Source: Setaria digitata (Eukaryota > Nematoda > Chromadorea > Rhabditida > Setariidae). From it: a stretch of DNA of 64,000 nucleotides. The number at the start of each line of letters is the position of its first letter. The first letter of the stretch is position 1. This document shows, one piece after another, positions 57,261-64,000 of the stretch. The stretch lies in NCBI GenBank assembly GCA_003640385.1, contig RCAB01000044.1, positions 124,001-188,000 on the forward strand. Direction: 5' to 3'. The translations under genes were made by a program, and so were the position numbers. Under the pieces are notes generated by a model, which saw only the letters and a program-made list of their open reading frames with translations, ran no database searches and was not told where the DNA came from.

Positions 57261-58005
57261 CTTGCTTGTTTTTCCTCCGTATACTTAACTGCAATAGAAT
57301 TGAAAAGCCTAATATTTTATCATAACATTCAAAAAAAAAGAAATTCAATAAAGTCTCGAAAGAAAAAGGAAAGAAAAGACTAAAATGAAAGAAAAATAAT
57401 TAAAAATTTTTGGAAATCAAAAACTCAGAAAAAAAAAAAATATTCCAATACGAAGCGACAGAGAGAGAGAGAAAAAGAGAGAGAGAATCATTGTTACATC
57501 TTCAATCAATCATCATCAGTGATATTTACACTGATGACTAATGAATGTGAAATATAATGATTCTAATTCATATGTCAAAAAAGAAAATTTCGAAACAAAG
57601 GATAGAAATGGGCTGGAAGAAGAAATATCGATAAAATAAAAAACACTTTAATGGTTGTACACTGACTGAAACAAAAATTAATAAATAATTTTGATCAAAT
57701 TTTAATCAACAAATAACTATCACATTTGAATATTGTTAATTAAAAAGTAAAGCACTCAATGTGATTGTGAAATAAAACTTCAAATAGACATTTTTTTTTT
57801 TTTTTATTTCGAAGAAAGCACACAAACGGATGCCATAGTAATGATGCAAATTGGAACTAATAAATTTCCAATTTTAACGTAATTTAATAGCTATTTTGTG
57901 ACTGTGTCAAAAGTTAATCACTATGATAACACACACACACACACACAGATGAGGAATGGAAATAAAAATTAAAAATTTAAATTTCATACAAATTTAACAG
58001 TAGCA

Positions 58006-58009
<4 letters not shown>

Positions 58010-58049
<40 letters not shown>
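58010..58049. repeat. (AG)n microsatellite
   Basis: Pure AG dinucleotide run of about 40 bp. Confidence 0.95.
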
Positions 58050-58051
<2 letters not shown>

Positions 58052-58805
58052 TTACCAATATGCGGATGGGTAAGAGCATAACTGAGAATAATTAAATAGA
58101 AACTTTTTATACTGGATAGAGGGACTTCAAAATATTATAATTTAAAATTTCAAAATGAACAATTAATTGTAATGAAAAGTTGAATGTAAATGATACGATA
58201 CGGAAAGAAGAAGAAAAAAGGAAACATCTGGTAACTGATAACACAAAATATAACAAAGCGAAATCATTTTCTATCGGTCAAAAATTGTACATTTAAAAAG
58301 AAAGGAAGAACATTCTCTTTCAGAAATTTGTAAATGATCGAAATTATAATCTAAATAATTTCAAACTATGATATTGTATTAATTTCAAATTATATACATA
58401 TAGGATGACTAAAACAAGCAGCCAAATTACATCTTTCTTTATTATTAATAATATTAATGTAATTGCACGATATTTACAACATTAATAATTGCAATTAATT
58501 AGACAATAATTATTGCTTAATAATCAGATGCTGGAGAGCGAAAGGAAAGAAAAAAAAAAAAAAAAAAAAAAAAAAAACAAGCGAAAGAATTGATCTTTTG
58601 GTAAGGTAAGGAAAAAGAGAAACTGAAATTGAAATTCAACATGACAAGTAAAAGACTTGCAGAAACAAACACTAAAGCATTATCAAAATACACTGAAGGC
58701 TTTTTAAAAAGTAAAACTTTTTAGCATTCATTTTTATTCATTTAAAATGTCTAGACTAAGCATAGAGAATGAATAATAAGCTTGCCACTTGCCTGCTTGC
58801 ATGAA

Positions 58806-58826
58806 TGCATGCATGCATGCATGCAT
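58806..58826. repeat. (ATGC)n self-complementary tetranucleotide repeat
   Basis: Five tandem copies of a tetramer whose tandem array is its own reverse complement. Confidence 0.92.
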
Positions 58827-61800
58827 TTTTATTGCCTATTTACAATTGTATTCTTTGTTTGGTCGTTTTTTTATGAGAAAGGAATAGAATTCAATTTTAT
58901 TTCATGACAAATTTCATTTTTATTGAAAAGAAGAAAGACGAAATCGTCAAAGGCAGCAAAAACAATGCCTTCTCATTTCAACTGCTGAATATTGAGCAAA
59001 TGAAATGTTGGTTAGGTACATATTTAATGATTTCGTTTTTTTAATTTAAAAAAAAAAAAAGGAAAGAATTAAATTTCACATGTTCAATAAATTTTTTACT
59101 TCTTGCGACTTTAAACATGCCTTTTTTTTCTTTTTAATTTCAAAAAAAAAAAAAAAGAAAAACTCATCCCAAAAAAAAACTTTTGAATTTTTTTCAAGTA
59201 AGAATTACTATCATAAAAGATTAGACAACAGGACTGCAGGACTGCATGCTGATGGCATGTAAACGACAAAAAGAACTGCAAAGGACAAATTTTTTCATTT
59301 CTAAAATGTTTTTCAAACAATTCAGAAAATATTTTAGTTGAAAAAGAGCTGATAAAGCTTATCAATGTTATGTTATCAATAATCAAAACCTCTAGCAAAC
59401 ATATTGATATAATTACAAATGATAACAATCTTGAGAGACAAAAAAAATTTTTTTTTTTTGAAAATTTAAAACAGAATTTCGATATTTACAACAAAAATGT
59501 GAACTGCTTCTTCTCTTTTCCCTTTTCCTGTTCCTTTCTTTCCCCCTTTTTTTTTTTCACTTCCTCATCCTCCTCTCTCCATCAGCAAACAAAAGAAATG
59601 GTAAAAATGAGTGAAAGAAGAATTGAACGGTGTTCCAACTGATTGACTGATTGATTGACTGTTAAGCTGTTAAGTTGTTAAACTGTTAAGCTTGCAATAT
59701 TGAAATATAAAATTAAAGACATAAGCATATGGGAGGAAAAGTGATGAAGAGAAGAGTGAAAGAACACAAAAATTTTTCAATTTTTAGAATAGAAGAAAGT
59801 ATCGATCATCCATGCGTCGTTTGCAACTAGCTGTTATGTTTCTAAACTTCCATAAATAGAAGTAAACTTCATCTTGGGATAGACAAGAAAAGTGTTACCA
59901 TTAATGTGGCTATTAAATTTAATATTAAATTTAGTTTAGAGATTTATATGATGCATTTTATTTCAAGGATAAAATATTAATAACAGATATTATTAAGCAT
60001 ACGGTAATGAATAAATGGAATGATAAGAGTGATAGCTAAATGAATATTAGACTGAAGTGATAATGTATTTTGAAATGAATCGGATGTAATACATATAGCA
60101 CTGAGATGAAAATGTGCTGATATTTGAAATGATAGAATATATAACAAAGAAGATTGTATCTTAACTTCATTCAAGTTTCAATTTTATCCCATTCCAATAA
60201 AATCTAATTACTAATTAGCAGCGATAGGCAACGTACTAAATGTTTCAGTTATCTTTCGATGATATGTTTCATTAAAAATGTTGTTAAAATGATCAGTGAA
60301 CGGAAGGGAATTGAATGAATTATTATAGCACTACTGGTTTGCACTTTCCCTTAAGTACACATAAATATTAATTAGTCATTTAGCTGAGATTTGAGACGGA
60401 AGGAGATTCATCTTAGATTGAAGCAAGAATCTGAGCTTCGTATAACTCTTTTAATACAAAAATGAGCAATTTCTTCCCTTCCTAATCGGTTTTTCATCAA
60501 ATAATTAGCATTCAAAAATATCTTACAATCTGATATAATTATAGCTACTAGACTAATATTTAATGCAAATTCGACTTATACATTTGCTAAATGAAATGAA
60601 ATATTATACTTCCGCCTGATTTACTGTAAATCCTAAAGTGGAAATTATCTTTCTTTTGGATTAATAATCAGTAAAAGTGAGAGAATGCAAAATAGAAAAT
60701 ATGAATAAGTTTCAAATATATGGAGATGGATGAAACAAATAGTTTAATAAATTTGTAAATTGTAAACTGCTAAAATAAGAAATCAAAAAATGGCCAAAAA
60801 AAAAAATGTTCGACGAAAATGCAATTTGTGGTTGGAGGAAATAACAAAATTATTTTTGAAGATTTTTGTGCAAATTTGTCAACTGACTGGTCCATAGCAG
60901 GACAATATTATTATTCAAAATATTTCGATCAACTATAATAACTATAAATTTAAAACATATTAAATGAGATATGAATTGCTCCAAGCCGGTTATACTATAC
61001 CTGTTTTATGTTACTGGTAAAAGCTGAAGAATTTGTGAAATAGTTCAAAGCAATATTATTATTAACAGTAATATCAATTAATCGCACTAATAATTACAAT
61101 ATTTAGGAGTGATTTTAATATTGTTATCAAAAATGAGCAATATGAATAAATGAATAAAGCTAAATAAATAAGTATATAAATAATAAATAAATAAATTAAA
61201 TAAATAAATGAATATGAACAAAAGCCATATGAATAAAGCTCTTAAATCTATCACTTGTTCTATCGATAACAATCAATTAATTATTGCCAAAACTCTTTTT
61301 TAATGGCCAAAGCAAAAAGCTTTTATCATGAAGCGAACGTAATTTGTCCTTAATTGTTGTATTTGTATGTAAAACTTTTTTTTTCCCCCCATTTTTATAG
61401 GAAACTAAATCAAAATCAAGACAGGGAAAAGCTGGATAAAAAATTCAATTGTAGGGTAACAAGTAAAAGAATATGAAAAATATGGAAGATGAAATGAAAC
61501 TTCAAACATCTGTGTCTAATTCAGGAAATCTAAAGATATAAACCAATAAATAATAATTCCCTTCAGAGAGATATTTTATAATGTTGAAGCTACCAGTCTC
61601 TCTCTCTCTCTCCCTCCCTCTGCTGTGCTACCTCTTTTTCTTCCTCTTTTCATTTCAAAAATTTGAAAAAGATGACAAATGAATGAAAATCTTGATAATG
61701 AGAAAGCCAAATCGATCGTTCTTACTTTGTCCCTTAACAAAATAGCCAATAGTCTCTAATTAATTATCGCTGTTAATTATATTGTAATTATAATGATAAT

Positions 61801-64000
61801 AATGCTGTTTGTTATACTGTTATTGTTATTATCATCAATAACAATAATGATAATAGTTATCATTCATCATTATCATTTCTATCTGTTATTAATGATCATT
61901 TTTTATATTTATATGTTCAATGTTTCATCATCAGCTTTTTTAGCAGGAAAAAAAAAGCATTTTGGATTCTTTAAGCCTTCTACTTTTTTCTTTTTTAAAA
62001 AAGAATGAAAAATTTAAAATTTAAAAGGATAATGAGAAAAAGATCTAAATTTGAATAGCTTCTGATGATAATGAAATAATTCATATGAATTTTAATTCAC
62101 GATTGGCATGATTCAAAGTACGACTACTGTGGAATTTAACAAAATTATGTATCAAATCCACTGATAATTTTATACAGTGATAAATCAATCTTTTCGACGA
62201 AAAAAACTTGGAAAATCAATCTGAGGCTGGAAGTAAGGAGAAGAAAAAATTTTCATTTCTAGCTATATTCGTACCGAAACTATACTACATTAGCCAATCA
62301 TAAATTTGCAAATTTTTCAAAATGAATCGAAAATTTTGAAAACAAATATTTATACAAATGATTGTTCTTTGTCTAATATCGAGTCACAGAGAACAGCTGA
62401 CAAAAAGGGTTAAATTTGAACCCTAAAAAAAAAAGAACATTAAAGATTCAATTATTAATCACTAATAAATAAAGTGTCCAATCAATCAATTATTATTTAA
62501 GTTTAAATAAGCATAACAATAAAATTTTGAAAATTGCAAAAATTTTCTCCTCTGTGATAAAAATAATACATGGAAATAATGAAGTAGTAAAAAGAAGCAG
62601 ATGAGATTTAAAATATCTATTTATAGATTAAAAAAAAAAATAATTAATGTTCAGTTATTTTCAACAGTAAAAACAACTCCATATAACAAATTTCAACATA
62701 AATTTAAGATTGCACTACCGCTACCACCTAGCATTCATTACAATCAATTCTGTTATTTTATCCTTTTTTTTTCTTAAAAAAAAAAAGTTTAGGGCTAATT
62801 TGGCTAAACAATTTCATTTGTCGACGGTTGCAACTTAATTATTTCAAAATCTGAAACAATTAACAATACGTTTATTTAATTAGAATTTAAATTTGCGTAA
62901 AGAGTAGGAAAAAAGAGCAAAAAGATTATGATTTAAATAAGGAAGTAAAAAAAACATATATTGTAGGATATAAAGTGGTTTGAAAGACTGAAAAAATTTT
63001 ATAAAATATGCAATAATATTTTTAGAGGTTTCCGTTGAATCGACACAACAATTTTCGAGAAAAATACCTCCACAGTGATCGATAAACAGGTAGACCGTTT
63101 AAGATTCCGGCCAAATAGAAATTAAATTAAATTAAAAAAAAAAAAAAATTCACGAAGAACGCTAAATGGTGTATAGCTATCGAAAATGACGTATCTAAAT
63201 TTGATCGATTATTTGATCAGTATTCTTGATTAAGATACTTCTATCATTTGGAACTAATATTTCAGAAAAATTGGCACAATTGGAATACATATATTTGAGC
63301 TATACAAAATTTATAAAAGTTGAAATAAACAAGCAAACTTTCTGGAATTCATCGGTCGAAGTTAAATAAATGTTGAGGAAGGATGCGAAAGGAGGAAAAT
63401 CGGTAGCTAATTAATTCAGCAAAAATGAAAGTCAACGACTAAATTGTTGTGCTATTTCACATTCATTTATCTGTTGTTGTTGTTGTCTCATTTATAATCC
63501 ATATATTCATAAACAACAACGAGAAATACACTTCGTCACAGATTAATTCCTAGAAAATCGATGTTTCTCTTTGCCTTTTTCTTCTTATTGTAGTTGCTAA
63601 ATTCTTATTAGCACATCTATCGTAGGAGTATTTATGTTGTTATTTACCTATCAATTATGCTTCTTCATCTTGCTTTTCCTTATTAGTATAAGCACTGTTA
63701 TTATCATTTACTCAATCGATATCAGTAATTTTATCAATTTATTTTTTGATAAAAAAAAAGAACTAAAATATGCTATTTTCTAATTCACCAACAATTTTCA
63801 ATAATTCATCACATTTAAACTAATTCATTAATTTTAGAAATGATTTGTTATCAGTCAATCGATAAAGATTTTATAAAATCCATTTAGCTATGTTAGCTAC
63901 TTTTTTTTAGGTATTATGTATTAATAATTAGCTCAGTAGAGAGACAGGGACAAAATTTCACTAGCTAAAATTGATTAATAAGGCATCGTCTGAAAGAGAC

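Larger units (their letters stand above)
55443..64000. other. AT-rich, microsatellite-rich flank without a supported gene
   Basis: Holds (TC)n at 57222-57259, (AC)n at 57931-57948, (AG)n at 58010-58049, (ATGC)n at 58806-58826, long poly-A runs (55705-55730, 58550-58577) and AAT-rich stretches (56700-56900, 61130-61220). A plus-strand island at 56146-56223 has an acceptor and two open frames but no partner exon. Confidence 0.5.

Noticed and set aside
58806..58826. ATGC tandem as a regulatory palindrome
   Set aside because: It is a simple tetranucleotide microsatellite; self-complementarity follows from the unit.
59111..59428. 105-codon minus-strand frame and overlapping plus-strand frames
   Set aside because: Driven by poly-A/T runs; no acceptor, donor or homology.

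Overview
The window is AT-rich eukaryotic DNA from a nematode, most likely a filarial (spirurid) worm. The grounds are short exons of about 70-260 bp, introns that end in TTTTCAG/TTTTAG, abundant poly-A/T runs and dinucleotide microsatellites, and proteins whose nearest relatives by eye are nematode and animal ones. No prokaryotic operon, CRISPR array, tRNA, rRNA or intact transposon was recognised. All genes below were assembled by hand from splice sites and codon phase, so most coordinates are multi-exon spans; exon lists are in the evidence.

Layout. 1-6.1 kb is mostly non-coding, with a minisatellite, a duplicated assembly junction and a few orphan exon-like islands. 6.1-14.5 kb (+) is a nearly complete TRPC cation channel of 20 placed exons (about 1,000 residues). 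It contains a second duplicated assembly junction at 13050. 15.0-17.7 kb (-) is a ten-exon phospholipid scramblase family protein of 322 residues, convergent with the channel. It is separated by a roughly 0.7 kb divergent, less AT-rich promoter region from 18.4-20.2 kb (+), a two-finger AN1 zinc-finger protein of the ZFAND2/AIRAP (C. elegans AIP-1) type. 21.7-22.4 kb (+) encodes a small cysteine-rich single-pass membrane protein. 24.0-24.8 kb (+) encodes a 134-residue helical/coiled-coil protein of unknown function. 24.9-29.6 kb has no confident gene but contains a perfect 37-nt palindrome.

29.7-35.1 kb (-) is a complete FBXL2/FBXL20-type F-box and leucine-rich-repeat protein ending in a CTIL prenylation motif. 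An 81-codon exon at 41.3-41.6 kb joins it in phase and may be an N-terminal extension across a 6.2 kb intron. 48.02-48.20 kb (+) holds a previously unannotated-looking two-exon gene for a 44-residue secreted peptide precursor. 51.6-54.2 kb (-) holds three phase-compatible exons of an unrecognised, Asn/Ser-rich then Arg/Lys-rich protein. 55-64 kb is low-complexity sequence with microsatellites and only weak exon candidates.

How the genes fit together: there is no shared pathway. The window is a normal stretch of chromosome carrying a membrane Ca2+ entry channel, a lipid scramblase relative, a proteotoxic-stress adaptor, an SCF-type E3 substrate receptor and several small lineage-restricted genes. 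The most interesting items for follow-up are the secreted peptide at 48 kb, the small CC-motif membrane protein at 22 kb, the scramblase with a degraded calcium loop, and the two N-marked duplications, which look like haplotype joins rather than biology.
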